From Zygosaccharomyces rouxii (taxonomy: Eukaryota; Ascomycota; Saccharomycetes; Saccharomycetales; Saccharomycetaceae), in assembly GCF_000026365.1 (NCBI RefSeq), contig NC_012991.1, forward strand, positions 868,001-932,000: DNA of 64,000 bases, given 5' to 3'. The notes beneath the pieces were generated by a model, which was not told the DNA's origin, did not search any database, and saw nothing but the letters and a program-made list of their open reading frames with translations. Below are positions 8,991 through 20,558 of this stretch, piece by piece. The number at the start of each line of letters is the position of its first letter. Positions within the stretch are counted from its first letter, which is position 1. Position numbers and translations under genes: made by a program.

Positions 8991-11900
8991 TTATTCGAAG
9001 AAATCTCTGGGTGATTTTATGAAGAATTGCAAAATTGTTTGAATTGCACCTAAAGTAGATCCCATGCTGTTAGCTAGGTCCTCTTGATTGATGAAACTCA
9101 TCGAGAAGACGATGGCCAAATTTGAAGCGTCCATACGGTTATTCTCCACATGTTGATGGACTTTGTTCAAATGTACGACAATTCTCTTCAAAGTGTGGTA
9201 ATAACATAATGGAAGCGTTCTCAATAGATTTACCATAGTATGAATAAACTCTTCCAAGTTCATTTGATGAGATTTGTATCGAAGAGCCAGATTTGCAAAA
9301 GCTTGTACCCTTTCGTTTGTAAATAGGCACTCTGGAAGCTCTCTCAAATACATCTTGAAACAGCCGGCAATAGCATTTATCTCAAACCAGCGATCATCTT
9401 CAAGGGTAAATGAATTACTTAGTCCACCTTCTTCATCAAACGCGTTCTTCAGGGCATTGACACTACCAACAGACCCAGGGATTCTATAAAGACCCACTTC
9501 ATCCAATCCGCGCAATTCAATTTCCTCCAACAATTTAACAACAATATTGGGTATCACTGTACCTTCACGTTCGCACACGTCCTCTAATGGCACACCAAAT
9601 ATCTTATTATAAGTTTTGCTTTTGTATTTTTTAGAATAATAAGCATACCTTCTCGAAGCCTTAATCATTTTAACCCATTGCTTCGAGTCAGCGGAACCAG
9701 TGGCTTGTAAAATGATTTCCTGGCCACCTTGCATAACTATCTTAAAACTGTAAGCGCATCCGGGATTCTTAAAGTTCATCAATTCAACAATATTTTCAAT
9801 CTCGAAGGTCTTGAACTGATAGACAGGTTTTTGCTCGTTAACCGAAGAGCTTTCAATAGAAGGTAGATTCAAAGGAGCGACAGTACCATTAGGTTGGACA
9901 TCAGGAACCAAGATGCTGTTTAGGGAACTGCTAGAGGCAGAAGAGTTGAAGCCACCAATGGAGAATGGTCTTCTGAAAAAGCCTCCTAGTTTTCTCCCAA
10001 CATGGTTATGTCCGGAGTTCGATACAATCGAACTCCTTGCCCCCAAAGAAGCTACAGAGCTCCGTTTATCTTTACCCAATGTAGGACTTGAGCTCGAATT
10101 CGGAGAGGAAGGTATAGTTGGTATTTGAAGGCTTGGAACCATCACAGAAGTCTTTGGCTTCCTTTGCACGACTTTTTGCAAAACTGCCGAGCGCTTATTA
10201 TCATGTTCTTGAACAGAAAGAGCTTCAATCTTCTTATGATCGCGTCTAGTTTTCTCCACCTCTTCGCTTAAAATTTCATTGAATAGTCCGTTCTCCTGGA
10301 ACTTAAGCATTTTCGATTCTGAGGCTGCAACAAATCGAGTGCTCTTTCTGTAATCCTTGTTAGGATCAACGACCTCCAAAGAAAGACAGGTTCCAAATGA
10401 ACGACTTCTGCGATCCCTGTTAGTATTCGTATAATCCTCGGATGCTGGGGTCAGATCCACAATGTTGGAAATGATATTGCTAACAAATCTTCTCTTGTCG
10501 AAATTGATTAACTTGGAATTCATAGTGCTCATGTTAGGAACAAATTTAGCAATTTCTATTAGTCTTAAAATGAGCCAACCAGGACATGCACAAAGGTTTT
10601 TAGGTTTTGCCATGTAAATGCTGTCATGTTCGACAAATCCCCTAACGTGCTTATCATCAATGTTTTCAAGCAAACGACAAATCGAAGGTAGATAATCATC
10701 CTCTTTGCAAGATAACAAAGAATGTGCAGCCCTCCAAGTATGTTCATAGAACCTTGATTCAGGAGAAATGATTGCATTAGAGATAGCCGTTTCAATAAAT
10801 GATGGAATATGAGGAGACATCGATTTAGGAGTCGAATCGCCTTCTTCCTCAAATAAGTCTAACGAAGAGTTCTTCCAGCGAACGTAATTTAGAATCTGAA
10901 GAATAGCTGCACATGTTTGTAGACGGTTATCAGGGTCCTTATCGGTATTTGAGATCTCCACTGTGAAAAAAGAAGTCAAACAGTTATGTAACCTGATCAA
11001 TAATTGAACTGATTCTGGGAGCTTATTCAAAAGATAAGAATCATGCTTCTCATTAGGCTTCGTCAAATTACTAATCCATGAAAACACATTCATTATTTCA
11101 AGATCATCCAATTGGGAAGAGCCAGAAGTAATCATGGTATATGCAGCTGAATGTTGAGGGAACGAAAAATAGGAAGTTAGAGACCCATAAGAGAAGAGCT
11201 CTAGTACTTGGTAGGTTGCAAACCAATCTTGTTTGGTCACCAGTTTCACTCTTTCTAGAATAAAGTTATCCAAGGCATAAACCCAATCTAATATTCCTTC
11301 GTAATCATTATACTTTAATTCGTGAAACTTCGATACCATACTATCATCCAGGGTGTTCGAGTTTAAAACACGGTTGTAGTCTATTATTGTCTTAGATTTG
11401 AATGAGTCTAGCAAACTCGTCACTTTGCGCTGAATTCTGTTGATACCTAGTGGCCTGTACATTTGTTTCTGGTAGGCAGATCTTATTCCAGCAAACAACT
11501 CCGACAATTTAACAACAAACTTTTGGGTCTCCTTGATGTCCTCTGAATTAGCAGTCCTTTTCATCTGTTCTATTCTGCGGGGCCATTCAACACCTACATC
11601 ATCTTCCATAATCTTCACAATATCCAATAGAGTATTGTTACTGTCGGTATCGTCGGTAAAATCGGCATAGTGGTTTTTCACCAGGTTACACAACGATTCT
11701 GCTGCACCAACTTGGATCTTGGCCCAATTTGTGTGGTTCACAGCTTCATCAGGGGGGAGCTTCATATCCCAAATTGGAAATTTCTGATCATTAATAGAGG
11801 TGAGCTCAGAGGATTTAACCTTAGAAGAACCATTCAAAAGCTTTGAAATGGAAAGGGCACAACTCTTAGCACCAATATATCTTTTGGCCAGATTCTCAAG

Positions 11901-14900
11901 AACACATTTCGTGGTAGTGAAACTACGGTATGTGTTGAAAAAGGTCTCTGTGAAAGTCTCGTTGTCCATCGAAAGCCTTATAAAGGCAAAGTCTAATAAC
12001 CCTAAAGTATCATCTCTAGATTCTTCATCAGAGGAGAATGACCCACTGGTATTTCTCTCCTTATTGTGAATGAAATAGTTTTCCAAATCCTTTGTCTCCA
12101 CAAGACGTGAAAAAACACCAGCGGTTAAGACCAAAAGATCGAAAATCTTATCTAAAGATCCCGATTTAAGTACCACCGGGATTACAGATTCTTTCAAAGT
12201 TTCCGAATCCTTATTGAAGAAGTCGATATTTTCTAAGCTTTTGCTTAAAGTATTAGCCATATCCTGAGATTCTCTCGAGACACCAGGAGTGTTCGCATTT
12301 GTGTAGGACTGTTGGGAGAATCTCTTTGGATTTTCAATGACAGTGCTAGAATTTGTAGACATCAAATCCAAATCGTTACAAGATTTGAAAATAAAATCGT
12401 TTGAAACGCGGAAAATGTCACTATCTATGTTGAATGCATCTCTAACGCATTTCAAAAGGTGTTGTCTATTAGACTGTTTAGTAGACATGGCTCTCACAAC
12501 CGGACCATCGATGTTTTCCACACCTGTAATTTGATTACCCGATTTCTTATTATCTGGAATAGCTGGTGATGTATTTCCGTTACCAGCATCAGCGATACTA
12601 CTATTACCTTTGCTATTTCCGTTGCCGTTAACATCCACAGAAATAGGTTCACTGATGGTAAAATTATGAGTGGAACGTACCATCGGTGACTTAGGTCTAA
12701 TGGAAGCATGTCTTGTTAGACTTGTTGCACTTGGTACAGTTGTTGCATTCATAGTCGTGGAAATGACACCTGCTGCACCAATTAATGATTGTTTGGAGAA
12801 AAGTGAATAATTGGGGAGTAACTCATTAAATAAAATGGGTAGATAAGAACCCGTTAGAAGAGGGCTTCTTTGACTGCCGATCATCGAATAAGCCTTTTCG
12901 TCTACCCTTGGGGGATCTGTCTTGGTACTCAAATCCATTAGTCCTCTCATATTAAGTGGTGGTAGGGATAGGTGGTATTTCCAAAATTGATAAACTCCAG
13001 CTGTCATTTCATCAACATTTCTTAGTCTTATTACATCATCAGACCTTCCTCTGGATAAGCTGTCTAGACGTTGTTGCCACTTATGGAATGCATTGTTGGT
13101 ACGATTGATTTTCTTCTCCAAATATTTTAATTTCGTTTCCGATGGTAAATCATCAGCATGGATAATGAGATCACCAAAATATGAAATAACATTTGACCTT
13201 ATTACTGGATCTTCCAAGTTTGGTGGAGCTAAGATGAACACACTACTTGTAGATCTAGATGATAACTGTCTTCTGTTCAGTTGAGCTATAGTGGGGACCC
13301 AATCTTTGAAAATCACCCTAATCGTATGTTCAGAAACGTATTGCCATGCTTGGTAAAGCCTTAAAACGGGTATGGAACAAACTATGGTAGCTAATGCGAG
13401 CCAGGAAACCATATCTCCTAATTGTTCGAATCTAACACCTAGATCAACCCATTTACTCAAAAGTTTACCACGAAATTTTGGAGAGTTAGCTGTAGCTTCC
13501 GAAAAGATATGTGAAACGAAAAGACGACCCAAGAAATGGATATTATCATTATTATTGAAAACTAGCGGATTCAAAGCAATAATCTTGGAGTCCATATATT
13601 TTGAGTCATAAAGTAATGAATAATCGGTACGAGGACCCCATTGTGATCTAAATTTTAAATTAATTTCATGAACCTGTTCAGCCAACTGTTTGATATCCAT
13701 CTTCAAAAATTTTTCTGGATTCATCAAATCCGTCATTGATTTACAACTATCCTTCGTTGGAGCAGATTCTCTACTAAACGCAGTCAATTTATGCAAGTCA
13801 TTATGTTTAGCGGCAACTGCTATTTTCAAGTTATTGGAAAGTTCACTATCATGCAGGGATATTATTTCTAGTAATTTCATAGTTTGTTGTGCCATTTGTT
13901 CGTCTAGTAAAAAACTGGGGAACATGTCTAAAAGCGTTTTAACCACTAGTGCAAGTCTATTGGTTAACCGGTCATCAATTTTGGAAGGTACGTTACAATA
14001 TTGTGTAGCATTATTGCTTATTTGACCACTGTGCTTCGTAAATGTTAATCCCATTTGATTGAACATTGTCAAATAATTGTAAAAATCATCTAAAAGCGGT
14101 AACGAAAGCAGCAAATTGATCAAATAGCGATTGGTTGGAATAGCAGTATCTTCAAGTGATGTTTGTGACCATGCAAATAAAATTGCATGACATAAAGATT
14201 CGGTTGTACCAGATACTATCTTATCGTCTTTGTCTATTTTTAAATCTGGATGTGGATGCCGAGGACTTAAATATTTTATTGTTGGCATTCTGTTACTTCT
14301 TGTGGCAGATGGCGGCAGTTGTGAAGAAGAAGAAGAAGAAGTAGTTATGGTTGGCGTAGAATTCGTGGGTATATTATTATCAGTACTGGCGGAATTGTTG
14401 GAGCTGGCTGCTGCCGCCACTGGTGTTACAGGACTAGTACCATCTTCTTCAACGTCAACAATAGTGTCATCCGCAGCTTCCTCCTCTGGATCCTTTGTTC
14501 CCAAATTAGGATCAAAGCATTTAACATTATTGGATAATCCACTTTTGTAAAGATTTAAAAATGGACCCTTCAACTGTACACGATAAAGTTTGTAATCTGG
14601 AACTGACGTTGGAGATTCTGCAATATCAGGAAAGCCTTGATCAAACATTCTTGATTCTCTACGATTACCACTCGTACTACTATTGTTATTACCATCACTC
14701 AAGGTAACATTACCATGAGAACGATTCAACCAACCGACTTTAAAAACGGTATTGTCATAATTGTCCTTGTTCAAATGTACAGCCGTCTTCTGTGCATTAT
14801 TGGACCTGAGCAATGAAGCGTGACTTTGATTGTTGTTATTATTTGAATGATTACCGTTACCACCACCACCATCGCCCCCAGTGGTTCCCGCAGCTGTTGT

Positions 14901-15262
14901 ATTAGAACTAATAGCAGATGGCGCTAAATAAGTAGTACTACTACCTAGATTTGTATGCAATGTAGAGCTACTGTAATTACTTGCGGAGGAACTCATTGGG
15001 TGTGATGAAGTATCATGAAACGTATCTGCATCGTTAATTTTTTCCTGAGATTTATTATGACGACCGTCTGAAGGTAACGAAGCCAAAGATATATCGGATG
15101 AAGCCCTTGCACTCGATAAAACACTTCTACTGGATCGACTATGGTGTTCAGACATGTATATGTTACCAACAGATCCTTGTGGTGGTGCTTGTGATGGTGG
15201 TGGTGTGCTCCCACTAGTTGTGTTGTTAGTATTAGTATTATTAGTATTATTATTATTATTAG

Positions 15263-15293
<31 letters not shown>

Positions 15294-15638
15294 CGTTGAC
15301 GTATTAGAGCTAGTAGGAGCATTTGAATATCTTTTCAATGAAAAAGCTGCCGATGGTGAGCTCTTACGTTTACTACCGCCGACAGTACTCGTCATATGGG
15401 AATTTGCAGTAGTTGGACTTGTGTGATAATCCCTAGAATGAGAACTATTGTTCGAACTTCTAATCCCTGGCAGAATCGACGCGTTAGAAGTACGTGGCTT
15501 GAGATTAGATGTCGATGAAAGATGCGAGTTACCATTGTTATTGTTGGTACTGCTCGTATTATTATTATTGTTGTTGTTGTTGCTACCACTCGTCGAACTC
15601 GACTTCTTATTCTTGGAAGACCATATCAGATTCTTCAT
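8991..15638 (-). CDS. BEM2: Rho GTPase-activating protein Bem2
   Basis: A very large protein of 2215 residues (S. cerevisiae Bem2: 2167). The first 300 residues are low complexity with long Asn, Ser and Thr tracts. The middle part (roughly 1130-1680) has the RasGEF/CDC25-like region typical of Bem2, including KLRYNDYEGIL-type blocks. A PH domain lies near 1930-2010, and a C-terminal RhoGAP domain begins around 2030. The arginine finger is Arg2052 in GLYRIPGS. Bem2 stimulates GTP hydrolysis on Rho1 and Cdc42 and controls polarity, septin organisation and the morphogenesis checkpoint. Orthologue of YER155C. The frame is uninterrupted and the ATG is clear. The repeat-rich N-terminus creates several long antisense frames that I regard as shadows. 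Confidence 0.95.
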
Positions 15639-16231
15639 TGAGAAACCTCTAGTTTGATCTCTATTGAACGGAAAACTAAAATATTATTCAATTGGAACTC
15701 TTGATCTTGCAAAACGGATTACAAGTTGTGTGTTTTAACAGTGATAGGGCAAATCGAGACGTGTGCGTTAGAGCAAATCTCCTGTTACCTGTTGTATTTA
15801 ATGCCGATGGAATTGATTTACAAAACACACACCAAAAAAATACCTTACAGAACTCACGTGTTGCTATATATCTCAGACTTCCACAGAACAAATCTCAGTG
15901 ATCAATCTAAGCCCACAATTGAATATCTAAGTCCTAAGGAATCCTCTCTTCTAGTTAAGGGCCTTTTAGTTTGTAACTTCAATAGCGAGATTCAGTTCAA
16001 ATTGCGAGTACGCCTCAATTTTTTGCCTCTTGCTGAAATTTTTTTTTTTTTTGACTAAAACGTCGCGTCGCGTCACACTGACGCTGAGAAATCAAATACG
16101 CAAAATAAAAATAATATGAAATAATATGAAATAGTATAAAAGATTATAAAACATCATACATAAATAGTCCAGAATTGCGGCCTATTTTGACGTATAAATA
16201 AATAAGTAAATGAACGTACAGCAGCTGTTCT
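15639..16231. promoter_or_regulatory. BEM2 promoter and MYG1 3' region
   Basis: 593 bp without a supported gene. A CACGTG lies near 15855. A T tract at about 16039-16052 is followed at 16060-16076 by a stretch with repeated CGCGTC units; read on the minus strand (the BEM2 strand) it contains two ACGCGA cores that resemble MCB (Mbp1-Swi6) boxes. Assignment as an MCB is inference. Confidence 0.35.
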
Positions 16232-17251
16232 TCACAAGGAACGTAGAGCCATCTCTAGAGCTCCTTCTCTTGATCTGACACCACCAGTGAATCCTGATGC
16301 ATGCACAAAAATACAGTCTTTAATGCCAGATTTTTCACTCAATTCTTGATCCCTTAAACCTCTCCATGGCTCTAAAATTCCTTGGCGGAATTGGAAAGAA
16401 CCTGGCTCAACGGGGACAGTAGTTACACGCCATGCACCGCTGCCATCAGGGAAAAGCACGAATTTTAGCTGGTTTTCGATTTTCAATTCAGATTCAATGT
16501 CGAAAAGATGGTCCTTCCATGGGCAGAATTGTTTAAATTCAAGTATCTGACCACTTTGGTGAACCTTGAATCTGTTATCAATGGCCTCACGTACCAATGT
16601 CTTGGCAGGTAACCAAGAGTTACCGTAACCTTTGACTAGATCGACAAAAACGTTACCGATAAAGTCACTGGCTTTGGTGAACTGTTGATCGAACCTCTCT
16701 GGACTGTTATCTTCATTCCAGTCTGGGTTCATTCTAGAGATCACACCTGGAAGAGTTATACCATTTTGGATAAATTTTGGTTTTCCTTCATCGTAGCAGT
16801 TAATACCATTGTCATTGGCATCAAGAGCTTCAATAAACTGCTGATAAATCTTGTGGCACAGAAAATCCAAGTCTGATTGGCTTAATTCCTTGTTTAGAAT
16901 TGTTTTAATAATTTCACGACCAAAATGCTTGTAGGTTAAACCTGCACTCGATAGTTTAGTCTCGCGGTTCTCAAAATTTTCGTAAAATCCACGCTGGTGA
17001 TGATCAAAGAATTTGGTTCCGTCGTATTTACCACCAACATCAACAACGATATCACTTTTCTCCCAGTCCTCTGGTTGACGAGATCTAACAACCTTGGCAT
17101 CCTTGTACTGTGGTAAAAGTTTTAGCATGTAGACTGCCAATGCTTCATCAGCGTGGAAAGTTCCACTATGTGTACAAACTGTCTTGACCATTTCAACCTT
17201 CAAACGCTTAACAGATTCCATAAATTTACAACAGTTTCTTGTGATGAGCAT
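16232..17251 (-). CDS. MYG1: MYG1-family exonuclease / DHH-like phosphoesterase
   Basis: A 339-residue orthologue of S. cerevisiae YER156C. The family signature is visible: THSGTFHADEALA near the N-terminus (metal-binding His and Asp), SDIVVDVGG, and DHHQRGF, the DHH-like metal site. Human MYG1 has been described as a 3'-5' RNA exonuclease acting in nucleolus and mitochondria; the yeast role is less well defined. Two ATGs are possible: Met1, which adds a short basic, acid-free segment (MLITRNCCKFM), and Met11 or Met21 just before the conserved core. It diverges from PET100 across 340 bp that contain GCGATGAGC on the minus strand (17286-17294 region), a PAC-like element. Confidence 0.92.
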   Translation of the reverse strand: MLITRNCCKFMESVKRLKVEMVKTVCTHSGTFHADEALAVYMLKLLPQYKDAKVVRSRQPEDWEKSDIVVDVGGKYDGTKFFDHHQRGFYENFENRETKLSSAGLTYKHFGREIIKTILNKELSQSDLDFLCHKIYQQFIEALDANDNGINCYDEGKPKFIQNGITLPGVISRMNPDWNEDNSPERFDQQFTKASDFIGNVFVDLVKGYGNSWLPAKTLVREAIDNRFKVHQSGQILEFKQFCPWKDHLFDIESELKIENQLKFVLFPDGSGAWRVTTVPVEPGSFQFRQGILEPWRGLRDQELSEKSGIKDCIFVHASGFTGGVRSREGALEMALRSL

Positions 17252-17591
17252 CTAATACTGAAGTTTTTTTTTTTTTTCCTTCTTCAAAGCTCATCGCTGA
17301 AAAGTTTCAATAACTTCAACCAGGTAGTGCGTATAAAGAACAAAGATCTTGAAATTGTAGTAAATAGAAGTGATTGCAGATTAATCTGAAGGCAGTATCA
17401 GATTCTAATGGGTCCAATTGATCATAGCAGGCATTTCTACGTTATTCGTAGCATCTTCTTGTGATACCGGGTAAGTAGCAGCGAACCTTTTTCTTGATGG
17501 TAATATCGAACTAACTCATCTCTGCCTTACAATAATACTTCAAATAAAGAAGAGCTGATAACTAGCATAGCAATATTGCCATCAATATAAC
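17252..17591. promoter_or_regulatory. Divergent MYG1-PET100 promoter
   Basis: 340 bp between divergent genes. A long T tract (about 17265-17278) and AGCTCATCGCT (a reverse-complement PAC core, GCGATGAG) at about 17288 sit just upstream of MYG1. Nothing else recognisable. Confidence 0.45.
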
Positions 17592-17912
17592 ATGAGATTC
17601 CCCTTCAAATATACCAGAGCCCAGTTGGAAGTTTTCAGGTTTTCATTCTGCCTATTAGCACCTGTGGGGGTTATGTATTACGTAGGTACAGATACAGATA
17701 AGAAGTTAAATGTACCTGGGTTTTATCCTGATCCAGAATCACTTAATAAGATTCCAAAGGAACCATACGAGATCAAAGCAGAACTAGCTAGAATGAAGAA
17801 GGAAAGACTAGAGAAAAGACTAAGGCTCGAGAAGAGATTGGCAGAACAAGGTATTGATATTGAAGCTGAAAAGGATGAAATAAGGAGAGAGCTTCAACAG
17901 GGAAGAACATAG
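17592..17912 (+). CDS. PET100: Cytochrome c oxidase assembly chaperone Pet100
   Basis: A 106-residue protein (S. cerevisiae 111). The N-terminus has FKYTRAQLEVFRFSFCLLAPVGVMYYVG, here described as a basic start followed by a membrane segment at about 14-32, then GFYPDPES and a highly charged C-terminal helix rich in Lys, Arg and Glu. Pet100 is a small inner-membrane protein needed to assemble newly imported Cox7, Cox8 and Cox9 into complex IV. Orthologue of YDR079W, so in S. cerevisiae it lies on chromosome IV, whereas its neighbours MYG1 and COG3 are chromosome V-type. Clear ATG and stop. Confidence 0.93.
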   Translation: MRFPFKYTRAQLEVFRFSFCLLAPVGVMYYVGTDTDKKLNVPGFYPDPESLNKIPKEPYEIKAELARMKKERLEKRLRLEKRLAEQGIDIEAEKDEIRRELQQGRT

Positions 17913-18234
17913 ATAAATGAGAGGTCGTCATTCTTGTAAATAAAATGTTAAAACTATAATCCAGATTATTCTTTATTCAACAGACGGGAAGAAAAAGAAG
18001 GTGAAAGTGGACTCTGTGAGAAGCTCGAAATGGCCAGGATAACATAGAAGCCACTAAATTGACTTCAAATTGACTTTAAAGATTGTACTTCAACCTTCAT
18101 GTATCGATACTTCATATATACTGTCATCGGTCACGACACCACTCTTCATCATTTATAGTTACTTTAATGTCAACATAATATCAATGATAAACAATGACGT
18201 TTGAAGAGCACAGCGGGATAGGCATCCTCTAATA
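17913..18234 (+). promoter_or_regulatory. COG3 upstream region with two short uORFs
   Basis: 322 bp between PET100 and COG3. At its end there are two overlapping ATG frames: uORF1 at 18184-18204 (6 codons) and uORF2 at 18194-18232 (12 codons). uORF2 ends only two bases before the COG3 ATG at 18235. Whether they are within the COG3 mRNA depends on the transcription start. Confidence 0.5.
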
Positions 18235-20502
18235 ATGACTAGAACTAGGGGCGATTCTTTAGTTTTAAGTATAGCGGCTCACTCTAGTGGTAATGGCTCA
18301 CAACCATTGCCTGAGTTACTAGATGACAGTTACTTAATGGAAAAGTTACAAGAGCTTTCAACCCAATTGGATTCAACTGAGGACACAAAGGAACCTGAGG
18401 AGATACCTAAAGCACCGGCAGTTGATCCATATACTAAATATACTAATTATTCTAAAAAATTGGGGTCTCACATTGAGGAATATGAATCCATCTTACGACA
18501 ATCGCACAAGGTCAATGATCAGTTGGAAGACGCTATAAAGATGTTTGAAGATATTTCCCTAAGCGTGAACAGATTTGTCGATAATACCAAAGATACACAT
18601 GATGAATATTCTAGATTATCCCAATTACATGAACAAATTCCTCAGTATTTAGCATATTTCGATGCATTAGATCCGATAATGCGTCGTTTGAACCATGCAT
18701 CTACACCAAATGTTGTACGGAAAAATTCATTCAAATCTATGTTGGTTAACATCGATGAATCTCTTGGTTTCTTTGAATCTCATACGGACTTAAAAGATGC
18801 CGAATCGTATAGGATTAAATTCAAAAGGTGTTTGGTAAGAGCCTGTGAATTGATTGCCAACTATTTGAACAACCTTTTGAAGCAACTCTATGTGGATATT
18901 AATGAAAAATTGGCATCTAACACCAGTGGATCTTCTGCATCTAGAGAAGCTTTACTGTACAATAAATTTGCATCTTCCGCGGAGGAATACCAAAGTCAAG
19001 TGGTCGAGATTATCTCTAGAGTCACGGACGATAAACATCATAGGTATTATGAAGAGCTCAAATCCCTTTTAAACGATTGCTATGAGTGCTACTTCCAGAC
19101 GAGAACCAAACTATTACATTCATCCATTTGGAATAGATTAGATGAGGTGATACTAAGAGACAAGGAACTTTCATTGGTGAATTTTATTCAAGATGGTAAA
19201 ATGTATTTCCAACAACTATGTTATGATGAATACCAACTTTTTGTGAAATTTTTCCCAGAGGATGTTTCTAAGATTAGGATCAACCAATGGTTTGTCCAAC
19301 TTTGTGAACCTCTTTACGATACCGTCAGAATAAGAGTGTTAAGAGAGACTGACATTTCCACGTTATGTGATTCGTTAACCCTTTTCGGTCAGTACTACGA
19401 GTTCGAAGAAGATGCAGAGGAATATCAAAGACAATTTGGTCAAATCAAATACGATAAAGTTTTCGAGCCCATAGTGCAAAGATTACAAGCTACTTTAATA
19501 TTGAGAGTGCAAAATTACGTGCAAAACCAAATTGTGAAATATACCCCAACTAAGGATTCATTCATCATTGCCAATAGGAAATCTGCAAGAAAGGATTTGA
19601 CAACTGCTAAGGAGAAGGAAGATCCCATGGTCCTGGCGTTCGTGGAAAGCTTTCAAGATCAGGCAAATGATAATACCGTAGAAAGCCATGAAAATGTACT
19701 AGAATCTTATTATCCACCGTTGGTTAGAGGTCTTGCACTACTCTCCAGAATTTATGAAATGGTTAATTCTGTGATCTTTGACGATTTGGCTCATCACATA
19801 GTGCAAGATTGTATGTTATCGCTCAAGACCGCATACAACAAAGTTCAAAGTTCAACAAGCGATTTAAACAATTTTGAGGTTAAATTAGCATATCTGAGGA
19901 ATTTGTTAATGCTACGTCAACAGTTGCAAAATTTTAACATTCAATACTCCGTCAACGAGACTTATTTGGACTTCTCTGGTGTGGAATCGTTCTTTAAATC
20001 TGTAACGGAAGGTGCCAGAACCTTGAGGTTTAGAGATTCTTCAGTTCTAAGTCTTGCTAGGGGTCTTGTGCCCAAGGTTGTCAACAACTTGGTAGATGCT
20101 CGGACTGAACTAATGACACACTTTAGAAATATCATTAAAGATTTTACAGAGGCTGCCGCTAAGAATATAATTGAAGACACCCTTGTGATAGACTCGAAAG
20201 AAGATTTATCCAGTCTAGTGGAGAAGAACGCTCGATTGAGACAGAATGTTGAGGATAAATTACCACGGATTCATGCGCAAATTTGCAATTTCATCAATGA
20301 CGAAGTAATTGTGGCCCATCTAATGGATGCTGTACAAGAAACTGTCATTCAGTCGTATAGTAGTTTCCATGAGGAAGTGAATGAAAAGGCTGAAAAGGGA
20401 CTGTTGGATAAGGAGCAAGCATCGGAACTAATGTATGAAGACGTCTTTGCGGACTTCCTTAGTAAAGTCTCCGGCAAATTACCTAATGCCAATAAAGAAT
20501 AG
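18235..20502 (+). CDS. COG3: Conserved oligomeric Golgi complex subunit 3 (Sec34)
   Basis: A 755-residue Sec34-like protein (S. cerevisiae 801). It is largely helical. A coiled-coil-rich N-terminal part (about 70-180, with YSKKLGSHIEEYESILRQ in the Sec34 family region) is followed by the long helical bundle of tethering proteins. There are no membrane segments or enzymatic motifs, as expected for a peripheral tether. Cog3 is in lobe A of the COG complex and supports retrograde vesicle tethering at the Golgi. Orthologue of YER157W. The ATG sits right after two upstream ORFs, so translation may be modulated. Convergent with TFB5, 56 bp apart. Confidence 0.93.
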   Translation: MTRTRGDSLVLSIAAHSSGNGSQPLPELLDDSYLMEKLQELSTQLDSTEDTKEPEEIPKAPAVDPYTKYTNYSKKLGSHIEEYESILRQSHKVNDQLEDAIKMFEDISLSVNRFVDNTKDTHDEYSRLSQLHEQIPQYLAYFDALDPIMRRLNHASTPNVVRKNSFKSMLVNIDESLGFFESHTDLKDAESYRIKFKRCLVRACELIANYLNNLLKQLYVDINEKLASNTSGSSASREALLYNKFASSAEEYQSQVVEIISRVTDDKHHRYYEELKSLLNDCYECYFQTRTKLLHSSIWNRLDEVILRDKELSLVNFIQDGKMYFQQLCYDEYQLFVKFFPEDVSKIRINQWFVQLCEPLYDTVRIRVLRETDISTLCDSLTLFGQYYEFEEDAEEYQRQFGQIKYDKVFEPIVQRLQATLILRVQNYVQNQIVKYTPTKDSFIIANRKSARKDLTTAKEKEDPMVLAFVESFQDQANDNTVESHENVLESYYPPLVRGLALLSRIYEMVNSVIFDDLAHHIVQDCMLSLKTAYNKVQSSTSDLNNFEVKLAYLRNLLMLRQQLQNFNIQYSVNETYLDFSGVESFFKSVTEGARTLRFRDSSVLSLARGLVPKVVNNLVDARTELMTHFRNIIKDFTEAAAKNIIEDTLVIDSKEDLSSLVEKNARLRQNVEDKLPRIHAQICNFINDEVIVAHLMDAVQETVIQSYSSFHEEVNEKAEKGLLDKEQASELMYEDVFADFLSKVSGKLPNANKE

Positions 20503-20558
20503 ATTTTCATCTACAAACCTATATACGTACAACTACATATATATATGCACCAATGCAA

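Noticed and set aside
14993..15426. Antisense and alternative frames across the BEM2 N-terminal repeats
   Set aside because: They are made of poly-Thr, poly-Ile or poly-Leu runs created by the trinucleotide repeat read in other frames.
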